Shown here piece after piece: positions 53,904 through 63,867 of a stretch of DNA of 64,000 bases. The stretch is from positions 496,001 through 560,000 of the forward strand of contig NZ_NGJZ01000002.1 in the NCBI RefSeq assembly GCF_003987595.1, read 5' to 3'. The notes beneath the pieces were generated by a model. That model was not told the DNA's origin and made no database searches. It saw nothing but the letters and a program-made list of their open reading frames with translations. Position 1 is the stretch's first letter, and every line of letters begins with the position of its first letter. The position numbers and the translations under genes are program-made. The stretch is from Vagococcus entomophilus. GTDB lineage: Bacteria > Bacillota > Bacilli > Lactobacillales > Vagococcaceae.

Positions 53904-53951
53904 TTTGTTTTTTAATTTAGAAATGGAGATGCTTTTTTTGAATCCCAATAT

Positions 53952-54605
53952 GTGTGTAAATATCCATTAGAAATGAGCAAGGGAAGGTGTATTTTTTTAG
54001 AATGGCAGGTGGTTATTGGTAACACGCCAATAGTTTTAAACTGGTCAAAAAGTGGTGAGGAAGAATCAGGTTACTCTTTAGTAGCTGTTTATTCGGATGC
54101 AGAGGCACAAGATCATTTATCGAAGCATGTTTATTTCTTTACCATTAATTCAGGAGTACCCAAAGTGTTAATAACTAGTCAGAATCAAGGGAATCCGAAT
54201 AATTACTTATATTTTAAAGAAACAGAGAATAAAGGGCTTAGAGACGTGGTTAATAATATTGTAAACAGTGATGTATCCGTTGATAATGTTAAGTCAAAGG
54301 CTACCATAGATGGGTAACTGAGCTATTTTATCAGTAACTACGATCAATTACTGAATAAAGGTTACATAACAACTGAAAACGATGGCACTGGTAATAGGAT
54401 TGAGCCTATTCCAAATGATCAGCAAGCTATATCAGAAGCAATAGAACATCTGAAAGAATCAGTCTATTGTTCAGCAGAAGGTGGGAAAAGGGATAACAGT
54501 CAGCTTAAAAGAGCCACTGAAAACGGAGTACACTCTTACTCTAATTGATGGACAACCAATTCAAGCTAATCATATCTCCGGTGGAATCACACAAGGAATT
54601 GAATA
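53952..54605 (+). pseudogene. Broken gene for a DUF4767-like secreted protein
   Basis: Frame 1 (YSLVAVYSDAEAQDHLSKHV, VLITSQNQGNPNNYLYFKET) stops with TAA at about 54315. The same frame then continues (YFISNYDQLLNKGYITTEND, PIPNDQQAISEAIEH) until a frame change near 54510, after which LKTEYTLTLIDGQPIQANHI and SGGITQGIE ends at TAG 54605. QNQGNPNN-F/Y-L-Y-F-K-E-T-E recalls enterococcal DUF4767 lipoproteins. No signal peptide is left. At least one stop and one frameshift. Confidence 0.7.
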
Positions 54606-55054
54606 GGATAGAGAACCCTCCCCCGTTGTTTTGTGACCGTACTAAGGGTATCCATTAAATGAGCTACAGTGCTCACTTGGGGTACTCTTTTTTTGTCTTT
54701 TGTAAAAGGTTAATAAGTTTTAATACATGAAACGAAATGAAATACAGTTTTAAAAACATTGATATACAAAGGTTTCTGTGTTTCATATGTAAATGAAACG
54801 AAAAATAGTTGTTAGCTGAAAATCCTTAAAAAGTATTACATACTTGTGGGGGTTATTGCAGATGAAACAGACCTACAACTATTTCAGGTTATAATGTTTA
54901 ATACCCATAAGTTTTTATTGTTAATTGATTGAGTAGATGCAGAATAATCCTCCCATAAAATAGAATTTTAAGCGATATTTTAACATAAAGAAAGGTCATT
55001 TTCATTTTCAAATTTAATGGATTTAAATAAATACTTATATATATCATTCTTAAT
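54606..55054. other. Intergenic region with an imperfect hairpin
   Basis: An imperfect hairpin lies at about 54645-54697 (GGGTATCC...GGGGTACTC around TACAGT, then T7), probably a terminator. The remainder is AT-rich and shows no gene. Confidence 0.45.
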
Positions 55055-55102
55055 ATGATACTATTTATTATAGATGGGAAATTCACAATTGAGGTGGAAA
55101 AA

Positions 55103-56767
55103 TTGTCAAGTTACAGAGTAATAAATTTAATATTTAAAAATGGAGAAATATCGAATAAACTGGAAAAAATTCATATTAATGTTTTAGAGAATAATCCGGT
55201 CACTTATATTTATTATAACCTTAAAAAGAAAAAAATTTATGTTGGTGAGACTAATGGATTTCGTAGAAGACATTATGAACATCTGATTGAAACCAATCCA
55301 AAAGTGGATTATAGAGAGTATAAAAATTGCTTAGTCATATACTCCAGTCTATTTGATAAATCGTCTATTCTAGATTTGGAATCATTGATATTAAACTATA
55401 TGGTTGCTGAATCTGATATGACAAAATTTGTACTTGCTAATGGAAATAATGGACAAACTGAGTTGGTATATAAAAATAAGGAAGAGATATTAACAGAAGT
55501 CTTTTATAAATTATGGAGTAATGAATTACATACACTGGGATTAGTGGACAATCCCAATATCGAAGAATTAAGAGAAAGTTTGTTATTTAAATATTCTCCA
55601 TTCAAGCAGCTATCATCTAAACAAAAAACGATTGTTGAAGAAATTGAAAAGGATGTAACTAAAAAATATTTAGTTGAAGCCCCAGCAGGATCAGGGAAAT
55701 CCGTTCTTTTTACGAACTTGGCTTTTTCTTTAGCTGAGAAGGATCCTGCTTTAAAAATAGGATTAATCACTACGGGAAACTTAACTAGACAGTTCAACTT
55801 AATTTTTAAATCAATAGGTTTGAACGAAAAATTAACAGTTAAAACAGGTTCTCAATTAATAATGGATGCAAAGAGTAATGGCAAAAAATACGATATTATT
55901 ATTGTAGATGAAGCTCATAAATTGAAAAAATACTATAGAAAGGGGCATCCAAATGCAAGAAAGCATCTTAATGAAGGTGATGAAGAAATCACTCTTCTAG
56001 AAGACTTAACAAATGGATTGGTTTTGTTGTATGACCCATATCAAGGTATTAAGCCTCAAAATATCCGACCTTCAGAAATTAGAAAACTTACAAATGATTA
56101 TCAAAATTTATTGTTGATGCAACAGTTTCGAATTGGTGGTAATGGGGATTTTTCAGGAGAGGATTTTCTAAAAGGAATCTTATATGGTCTTCAATTAAGT
56201 GAGGATAAAGATTTTAATTCAAAAGTTTTTGAAGAAGACTATTTCAAAATTGCAGGTACATTTAAAGAAGTCATTGATTATGTAGATGACTATTCTCATG
56301 CATATCCTAAAACAACCAATAGAGTGATTGCAGGTTATTGTAGAGAATGGGTATCAAACAGCGGTAAAAAAGAAAATAAAGGTAAGACAATGAAAGAATT
56401 ACCATATGACTGGAATGTAGATGGTGTACAAAAAAGATGGAACTCAACCTATGAAGATTGGGTAAAAAAAGCAAACTCAGAGAAAGAAATTGGCTCTATT
56501 CACGCTATTCAAGGATATGATTTAAACTATTCCGGAGTGATTGTGGGTAATGATATAACAGTAAAAGATGGAAAAATTGTGGCGGTGCCTGAAAACTACA
56601 AAGATATCGGCGGGACACCTGTGAAAGAGGGATTTAACTTATCTGAATTAACAGAATACATATTAAATATTTATTATGTACTACTATCAAGGGGGATTGA
56701 TGGTTGTACAGTCTACTTTGAAGATAAAAACATAGAAAAATTATTTAAAGAACGAGTGGGCTTATAG
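55103..56767 (+). CDS. GIY-YIG nuclease fused to DUF2075 helicase-like ATPase
   Basis: 554 aa from TTG 55103 (GAGGTGG upstream; an ATG at 55055 has none). Residues about 30-65 (VTYIYYNLKKKKIYVGETNG, FRRRHYEHL) are a GIY-YIG nuclease start. Residues about 180-545 are DUF2075, with Walker A VEAPAGSGKSVLFTNLAFSL, Walker B IIIVDEAHKLKK, IGSIHAIQGYDLNYSG and YVLLSRGIDGCTVYFED. A nuclease-helicase with MazG partner looks like a defence system, but this is not established for this pair. Confidence 0.8.
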   Translation: MSSYRVINLIFKNGEISNKLEKIHINVLENNPVTYIYYNLKKKKIYVGETNGFRRRHYEHLIETNPKVDYREYKNCLVIYSSLFDKSSILDLESLILNYMVAESDMTKFVLANGNNGQTELVYKNKEEILTEVFYKLWSNELHTLGLVDNPNIEELRESLLFKYSPFKQLSSKQKTIVEEIEKDVTKKYLVEAPAGSGKSVLFTNLAFSLAEKDPALKIGLITTGNLTRQFNLIFKSIGLNEKLTVKTGSQLIMDAKSNGKKYDIIIVDEAHKLKKYYRKGHPNARKHLNEGDEEITLLEDLTNGLVLLYDPYQGIKPQNIRPSEIRKLTNDYQNLLLMQQFRIGGNGDFSGEDFLKGILYGLQLSEDKDFNSKVFEEDYFKIAGTFKEVIDYVDDYSHAYPKTTNRVIAGYCREWVSNSGKKENKGKTMKELPYDWNVDGVQKRWNSTYEDWVKKANSEKEIGSIHAIQGYDLNYSGVIVGNDITVKDGKIVAVPENYKDIGGTPVKEGFNLSELTEYILNIYYVLLSRGIDGCTVYFEDKNIEKLFKERVGL

Positions 56768-56779
56768 GAGAAATGCAAT

Positions 56780-56989
56780 ATGGAAGACTTAATAAGAGAA
56801 ATTAATCAATTTAGAGACGATAGGGATTGGCGGCAATTTCATAATGCTAAAAGCCTAGCACTATCAGTTTCCCTTGAAGCTTCAGAATTACTGGAAAACT
56901 TTCAATGGAAGTCAAGTGAAGAAGCAATAGCTGATGATTTAGGTTTGGATTTGATTTCGGTTATAAAATCGTTCGATGTAGCTAAATAG
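56780..56989 (+). pseudogene. MazG-like pyrophosphohydrolase, truncated
   Basis: About 57 genuine residues: DLIREINQFRDDRDWRQFHN, AKSLALSVSLEASELLENFQ, then WKSSEEAI. This is the first half of the small MazG-like fold, with the ExxE of EASELLE. It then runs into IS DNA (GLDLISVIKSFDVAK) and stops. The second metal-binding half (EELADVLIY-type) is missing. Starts 12 nt after the nuclease-helicase stop and was clearly its operon partner. Confidence 0.85.
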
Positions 56990-57860
56990 CGCTCGATTCG
57001 CTTCTTCAAAATCTGAGTAGCTAGTCTTGTAGATTCCCTCCTTTTTCAATGAGGCATTGGAAGATTCGATTCCAGCATTATCATAAGGTGTTTCCTTTCT
57101 ACTATAAGAATGTCTTATTTTGTTGGTTTCAAGCCATTGTTCCACTTCTCTCGCTGTGTAGTGGCTACCCAATTTAGTGTGTAGAATCATTCCTGCTGGA
57201 ATATGATAATGTATTTTTGCTTTATTCAACGCTTGAATGACACAATCCATAGTCATTCGTTTTGAAAATGTATAGCTAATAATTTTTTTCGTGTGTAAGT
57301 CTATGATTGAAGATAAGTAACACCAACCATTTTTTTAGTAGGAATGTAAGTAATTTCGGCTACCGATTTGTCACAGATTGTTTTAGTAGAAAAACCCTGA
57401 TTTAAGAGATTCTCTTTTGAAATAATCGGTTTTTTAGACCTTTGAGGTCTATATTTTTTAACTACAATCGACCTTAAATTTAATTGTTTCATTAGCTTTT
57501 GGACATGTTTAAGAGATACTGAAACACCTTCTTTTAATAAAATTTGATGAATCTTTGTGGCACCATAGCGTTATTTATTCATAAAAAAAAATGTTAACAC
57601 CTTCTTTTTCAACTTATTATTTCTGATTTCTGTAGCTGTCAACGGTTTGTTTTTTATAAAAATAATAAACACTACTAGGGATTTTTAATAACCGGCATAA
57701 CAAAGAAACAGTGTAATCCTTACACCATTTTTCGATAAATTGAACAAGCAAATTTAGGTTTTCTGAGAGAATATGGCTGCGGCTTTTTTAAGATTTCAAG
57801 TTCCTCTTTCAAACGAGCATTTTCTTTTCTCAGCTTTTAACTCCATGTACTGTAACTTTA
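56940..57860 (-). mobile_element. Degenerate IS3-family insertion sequence
   Basis: On the minus strand, pieces of an IS3-type transposase appear in order: ARLKEELEILKKAAA near 57800 (end of OrfA), SVSLKHVQKLMKQLNLRS and RPQRSKKPIISKENLLNQGF near 57480, MTMDCVIQALNKAKIHYHIP, TKLGSHYTAREVEQWLETNK and ETPYDNAGIESSNASLKKEG near 57200-57000 (rve core with Asp and Glu). Frameshifts near 57330 and stops near 57560 and 57620 inactivate it. It interrupts the MazG gene. Confidence 0.85.
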
Positions 57861-58413
57861 GAAAAAATCAACTATAGAATAGAAACAAAAAAGGCATTGA
57901 CGCAATGTCCAATACCTGAATAAGTCAATAGTATTTCAAAGAAATCTAGTATTCTTTTCTAGTTGTCGCTCAAAAAGAGACATGAAAAAAGCTAGTGATT
58001 CAATTACTGTTAGCATACTTATGTAGACAGTTCTTGCTATTTTCAAGACCATTTGCCTTCAGTGCCAGCCAAACAAAAAAGTGCCAAGGATTAAATTATT
58101 ATAAAGTTAGGTAATCTTCTAAATCAGGACTTGCTCAGCTTTTTTATTCCCATTTTATATACTAAGTATAAATAAATCGATAGCGAGAATTAAGGCGAAC
58201 AGAGAAAAAAAGCGAATGAAAATTCGATGATTAATAAATGGAGCAGAGTTGAAGTATTTTAGTAATTAAAAAAGCCTCTTTTAACTTAAACCTAGGAATA
58301 AACCAAATTTTTCATTTAATCTATATTAATTTCTTCCAGTATGTTATATGATTTAATTGTAAATGAATAATCTGACAAGATGTCAATATTTTTTGATAGG
58401 ATGAAAATAAAAA
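57861..58413. other. Gene-free stretch after the IS remnant
   Basis: No gene, RNA or clear signal found. Many stops on both strands; probably decayed DNA plus the promoter of the helicase gene. Confidence 0.5.
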
Positions 58414-61400
58414 ATGAAAAAAATTATCGACTATTATAAAACGAGTTTAGAGCAAGCCTCTTTATCAGAAGTAAAACCAACAAAAAATAAGTCACTCCAA
58501 ATTTCGTTTCAAAACTATCTTACAGGAGTTGTCAAAGAGCTAACTGAAGAGATAATAGATCGCTTATTTGAAAAAAATGAAGAAGAAATCGAAGTTTTTC
58601 TATTTCCAATTCAATTGCAATCTGGATCTGGTAAATCTGAAAAGCGATTATATCCTTTAATTATCCCAGCAAGTCTAACCAAAAGCGGTGAGTTGAAACA
58701 TATAGCCTATGGTGTTCCTTGGATTCCAAGAATGTTGCTGGCACCAGTGGAAAATTCAAAATTATCTGTCATAGGAGAAAATGATGATTATCTTAAATTT
58801 ATAGAAAGTCATTCTTTTCGGGAACTATCTTGGAACGAATATACTCAATTGACAAATGAGTTATATGAGTATGTAAGCAAACAAAAGGTAACTGATTTAA
58901 CTGAAATCTCTTGGTATAAAAAAGTGGATGAAGAAGTTTTAATATTTAAAGGAGTATCCAATGGCGGAGCTGCTCAAAGAATTGTAAAACTATATGACTC
59001 GATAGCAAAATATAATGGAGAGTTACTATTATTAAACAATTTTTTAGGTAATGAGAATAGTTCAACAGATTCTAATTTACTACCAAAAACAAAGCAAATA
59101 GAAATGGACAAGTTCCATGTAGGCCAAATGAAACCAACTTTCGGACTTTCTCCTAGCCAACGAGAAGTAGTTCGCCATATGAATACACTGGATAATGGGG
59201 AAATCATAGGAGTAACGGGTCCGCCTGGGACAGGAAAAACAACTTTATTGCAAAGTATCATCGCATCAAACTGGATCAAAGCAGCGATTGATCAAAAACA
59301 ACCGCCAATTTGTGTTGTTTCCTCAACCAATAATCAAGCGGTGACGAATGTCATTGAAAGCTTTCAAATAGATAACAGCCAAGGAACTAGTTTTGATTTG
59401 AATCACTTTCCAGATTTTCCAGAATTACATTCACTAAAGAAAAACTTCGATTTATTTGAAGACCGCTGGATTCCTCAGCTAGACAGTTATGGTTTGTATA
59501 TTGTAAATAAAAAGAAATATTCTGAGGCATCTTTAGCAGCGATGAAAGCAAAAATTAGCAGTGACAATAGTGAATATTTAGAAAGAATGGAATCAATTGA
59601 TTTTTCAGAACAAGCAACAGTGTATTTTTTATCAAATTTTGAACAAATTTTTAATAAAAAAGACTTTACCATTAAACAAGCAAAAAAAGAAATTCATCGT
59701 TGGTTAATAATACTATCTAGAGACTTGCATGATCTTATTGAATATCACTCAAACGCAAAAAACTATGAAGAAACGATAGCAAAACGGAATAATCGGTTGA
59801 GTGAGATTAATAATTCGATTGACGAAAATCAAAAAAAAATCAAAGAATTAAAAAACACCTGTTTTGAGTGGGAAACATTTAATTCTAAAGCAAGTAATAT
59901 TTTAGATATGATTCCATACCTAAAACAAAAACGTGAACAAGAAAGAAAACAGAAATTCTGTCACCTCAATGAGCTTTCCTCAATTGAAGAGTTAGAAAGC
60001 TTATTAGAAAAAGAAAAAAATCAGTAAAAGATTTATCAGCTGAAAAAGAGCAACTATCAACGAACTATGAAACTATAAAGAATGAAGAACAACGCTTCGA
60101 ACTACTCTTAAAAAGATATCATCTAGATCAAGCTCTAAGTTACGATCACCTCAATGATCATTTAGATAAAACGATTAGGTATTTATTATTTTTATTTGCA
60201 ACGCATTATTGGGAAGCTGAGTGGCTCATTTCCATCGACGAAATGAATGAGAAAAAGGAACTAACTAATTCTGTTAAAACAATAAAAGAGTATCAACAGA
60301 GATGGATTAGAAGTGCGATGTTAACACCATGTATTGTTGGAACTCTTTACCAAGTACCAGTATTTTTCTCTTATGAAAATAAGCCAATGTTTAATTTTAT
60401 TGATTTATTCATTACAGATGAATCCGGACAAGTTAGTCCTGAAATATGCACAGCTAGCCTGTCACTTGCAAAAAAATATTTAGCAGTTGGTGATACTAAA
60501 CAAATTGAGCCTATTTGGAATATGTCAACGGAAGTAGATAAAGGAAATATTCTTAAATTACTTACAACCAATCAAAATGAAATGTCGCTATTCATGAATT
60601 GTGGACTATCAGCATCTTGCGGTAATCTGATGAAAGTTGCTCAGATTAAAAGCAAATTCCATAAATATTCTCATTTAAGCGGGGGGTTATTTCTGAGTGA
60701 ACATCGTAGATGTCTACCAGAAATTATCACTTATTGCAATACTTTAGCCTACGATGGTAAATTAGAAGCAAAACGAGAAGAAAAGGAGAGTTATTATAAA
60801 GATAAACTACCACCTATGGGCTATGGACATATTATCGGGAAAATGATGCGAAAAGATAATAGTATGGCAAATGTACTAGAAGCTAGAACGATAGCAAATT
60901 GGATCAATGATCAAAAAGATACATTATTGAAAATGTATAACAAGAAAACAATTGGAGAGGTTATCGCAGTAGTTACACCTTTTAAAGCACAAAAAATTGT
61001 AATAAACAACGAATTGAAAAAATTAGGTTTTAAAGAAAATGAGATTGTTGTTGGTACAGTCCATGCATTGCAAGGAGCTGAAAAATCTGTAGTGATTTTT
61101 TCAACAGTCTATGATTTTTCTTATAAAGGTACTTACTTTTTTGATAAAAGTGTTCACATGTTAAACGTCGCTGTATCTAGAGCAAAAGATAGTTTTTTAG
61201 TTTTTGGAGATACAAATATTTTTAGTTTAGATGGGAATTTACCTTCTACACAGCTAGCAAAAATTATTTTTGCTTCAGAATATAATGCTATTCATGGGTT
61301 AGAAAAATACAATGGATTATTAGCAGGAAATGTCCAAAGAATAGAAGGTGTTTCTGCTCATGATGACTATTTAAAAAAACTGATTAATCGAACAGAAAAA

Positions 61401-61805
61401 TGTATACATATTGTTTCACCATATGTATCTTATTATACTTTAAAAAACTATTGTTCGGGATTATTGAATTTGATACAACAAAAAGTGATGGAAGGAAAAG
61501 AGATTTTTATCTATACTTCTCCTTCTATCAATCAAAGTGGGAAGACAAGTTATAGAGACGGTAGAAAACTGTTAGAGCAGACAGGTGCTAAGCTAATTGA
61601 TCTAAATCGTGTTCATAGCAAAATGATTATTGTAGACAAGCTTGCTTTAGTAGACGGATCATTCAATTGGTTTTCAGCAAGTAGAGAAAAAAATTATGAA
61701 TACTATAATTGGGATACTTCTATCGTTTTTTATGGTAAAGATGCTAGTAAAATGATTGATAGTCGATTGGAATTATTGGAGGAAAGAGTAATTAAGAAAA
61801 TTTAG
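58414..61805 (+). pseudogene. SF1 helicase-phospholipase D fusion, frameshifted
   Basis: Two adjoining parts form one protein of about 1130 aa. Part 1 (58414-60027) has Walker A VTGPPGTGKTTLLQSIIAS near 268 and a coiled coil. Part 2 (to 61805) has the Walker B-like FITDESGQVSPE, VGTVHALQGAEKSVVIFST and MLNVAVSRAKDSFLVFGD (UPF1/DNA2-type SF1), then a PLD-like nuclease domain with VHSKMIIVDKLALVDGSFNW. One extra A in the A7 tract at about 60014-60020 joins them through a long coiled segment. Likely a nucleic-acid defence or repair enzyme if intact. Confidence 0.8.
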
Positions 61806-61870
61806 GTGAATGAAAACTGATATTTATTTACCTAAATAGTTAATATAGATATAATGGAATAACATTTTCT

Positions 61871-61996
61871 ATGCATCATTCAGAACTATTTATTTGTAGA
61901 GAATTGATCCAACAATTCGATTTTTTGTATAAACAAGTGATTGATAAAGTAATGAAATTAGATGAAGTAGCAATTGAAGAACTTTTAGTAAGTTAA
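61871..61996 (+). CDS. Possible small protein (41 aa)
   Basis: MHHSELFICRELIQQFDFLY then KQVIDKVMKLDEVAIEELLV, helical. The ribosome site (GGAATAAC) is weak and far. It could be a real small protein or the leftover end of a gene. Confidence 0.3.
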   Translation: MHHSELFICRELIQQFDFLYKQVIDKVMKLDEVAIEELLVS

Positions 61997-62020
61997 TATA
62001 TGTAATTGGAGGTAACAGTA

Positions 62021-63016
62021 TTGAGAAATGATAAGAAAGAGAACGGATTTTCAGGAATTATTCTGAAAAGAGAGAAGCAACAATTTCAGATTAAAATGTA
62101 TGGACAGCGTGATAAATCAAATCAGTTAGCTATTCATATCGATACAAAGTTTGGAACTGCTTCTATGGGAAAAATATTTGTGGCGGTGGCTATAATGAAA
62201 CTGATTGAGCAAAAGAAACTATCATTAGAAACAACATTGGATAATTTTTATAGTACAGATTTAAAAGAAATTGACGGAGATATAACTATATATGAATTAT
62301 TGACTCATACTTCGGGTATTCAGGACTATTTTGATGAATCAATTGAGGAGGATTACGAACAACTTTGGCAAAAGATTCCTAATTACTCTATTCGAAAAAA
62401 TAGCGATATAATGCCACTGTTTGTTGATAAAAAACAAGATAGCAAAAGACGGGGGGAATTTATTTATAACAACGCGGGGTATGTACTTCTAGCAGATATT
62501 ATTGAAAAAATAACGGACCGTGACTTTGATCAAGTATTGAAAGACCTAGTGTTTGATAAGCTTCATATGTCAAATACTGGATATTTTGAATTAGATAATT
62601 TACCCGAAAATACTGCAATTGGCTACATAAAAAAGCAAGGTGAACAGCCTCGTAGTAATATTTATTCCATTGATTGTAAAGGAACAGGAGCTGGCGGATG
62701 CTATACCACAGTGATGGACATTTGTAACTTTTGGGATGGACTATTCTCCTATGAAATTTTATCTGAAAAGAGCATTTCAGAAATGATAAAAAAACATGCA
62801 GGAAATGAAAAAGAACAATGCGGACTAGGGGTCTGGTTGACGGATCCAATAAAAAGTTATCCATATATTTATATTGAAGGGTGTGATCCTGGTGTCTCCT
62901 GTATTTCACTGTTCAATCCTTTGGAAAAAGATATATTTACAGTTTTTAGTAATTATGAAGACAATGTTTGGGAGCTTGCTCGAAATTATTTAGTTGAAAA
63001 AAAGAATAGCATATAG
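62021..63016 (+). CDS. Serine beta-lactamase-like hydrolase
   Basis: 331 aa of the class C beta-lactamase/esterase fold. SxxK in GTASMGKIFVAVAIMKLIEQ near 48, YxN in FIYNNAGYVLLADIIEKI near 150, and the fold marker YELLTHTSGIQDYF. TTG 62021 has GGAGGTAACAGTA upstream; an earlier TTG lies in that site. No signal peptide, so it is cytosolic. Substrate unknown; not expected to give penicillin resistance. Confidence 0.85.
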   Translation: MRNDKKENGFSGIILKREKQQFQIKMYGQRDKSNQLAIHIDTKFGTASMGKIFVAVAIMKLIEQKKLSLETTLDNFYSTDLKEIDGDITIYELLTHTSGIQDYFDESIEEDYEQLWQKIPNYSIRKNSDIMPLFVDKKQDSKRRGEFIYNNAGYVLLADIIEKITDRDFDQVLKDLVFDKLHMSNTGYFELDNLPENTAIGYIKKQGEQPRSNIYSIDCKGTGAGGCYTTVMDICNFWDGLFSYEILSEKSISEMIKKHAGNEKEQCGLGVWLTDPIKSYPYIYIEGCDPGVSCISLFNPLEKDIFTVFSNYEDNVWELARNYLVEKKNSI

Positions 63017-63468
63017 AGAGAGTTGAATTGCTCAATAAATGCTAGATGTAAAGGTTCTGTTGCAAAGTTTCAAATGAAAAAGAATCTAGACTAATTATTC
63101 TATAATTTAAGCAACAATTCCCAAAAGCACTTTAATTTCTATACAGACTGAAAAGCCAAAAAGAGTTCTTTCTTTTCGGCTTTCCTTATATAAACCTCGA
63201 ATCGCTTCCGTCAAAAATCGTTTATATTTATTAGAAAATCGAATCAGACAAAAAAGAGAAGAGGGCGGACGCGATACATTGATTTTTAAGCTGTTGGCTA
63301 CTATGGTTACTAAAATGTTTCGTTTTTATAAGCAATGTAAGCGATCGATATATCAAAACGTATAATTAAACAACCTATTTTTAGCTTATTAATATAATCT
63401 TGTTATCCTGATGCGTCCACGTTTCACTTGTTTGCTACCGTTGATTCTGTCACATGTTCTTACTTGAT
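63017..63468. other. Intergenic region with an insertion-sequence relic
   Basis: Carries an IS6-type terminus and a hairpin at about 63153-63183 (AAAGCC-AAAAG / CTTTT-C-GGCTTT). No gene was found. An LXG toxin gene would be expected on the minus strand here but is absent. Confidence 0.6.
63053..63070 (+). mobile_element. Solitary IS6/IS1216-type terminal repeat
   Basis: GGTTCTGTTGCAAAGTTT matches the characteristic end of IS6-family elements such as IS1216 and ISS1. No transposase frame follows, so this is a leftover end after deletion or recombination. Confidence 0.75.
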
Positions 63469-63852
63469 TTATTGTCTACAGGTAGTTTGAATAAAATCCG
63501 CTTCTACCTCAAGGGAATTATAGTATACGGTTTCTTGGTCACCATAATATTGAACAAGTTTTCCAGCTTTTGAATCAAAGCCATTTTCTAATTTTCTCAT
63601 CGAGGATCCAAATGAATAATTGCCTGATTCAATTGCTTGGGTCACCTTTTTAAATTTAGGTTTCATTTCGTCTACATGTTGCTCAATTCTTCTATCAAGT
63701 TGCTCTTTTAAAAGATACTTTTCTTGTTGTCTTTTTAAAAATTTCTGCTCTTTTTTAAGTAAATGAATCATTGATTCTGTTATTCCTTCAACACCCTCTG
63801 AAAATTGACGTTCCATATGAGTGAGTTGTCGATTAATTGATGCTAAATCCAT
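63469..63852 (-). CDS. LXG-associated accessory protein (DUF3958/Lap2-like)
   Basis: 127 aa, soluble, mainly a long coiled coil (ESMIHLLKKEQKFLKRQQEK, QLDRRIEQHVDEMKPKFKKV) with no signal peptide. Size, build and place after a small effector-like gene match the DUF3958 proteins that help load LXG toxins onto the type VII secretion system. GGAGAATTAG precedes the ATG. The toxin gene that normally follows is not here. Confidence 0.6.
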   Translation of the reverse strand: MDLASINRQLTHMERQFSEGVEGITESMIHLLKKEQKFLKRQQEKYLLKEQLDRRIEQHVDEMKPKFKKVTQAIESGNYSFGSSMRKLENGFDSKAGKLVQYYGDQETVYYNSLEVEADFIQTTCRQ

Positions 63853-63867
63853 ATCTAATTCTCCTAT

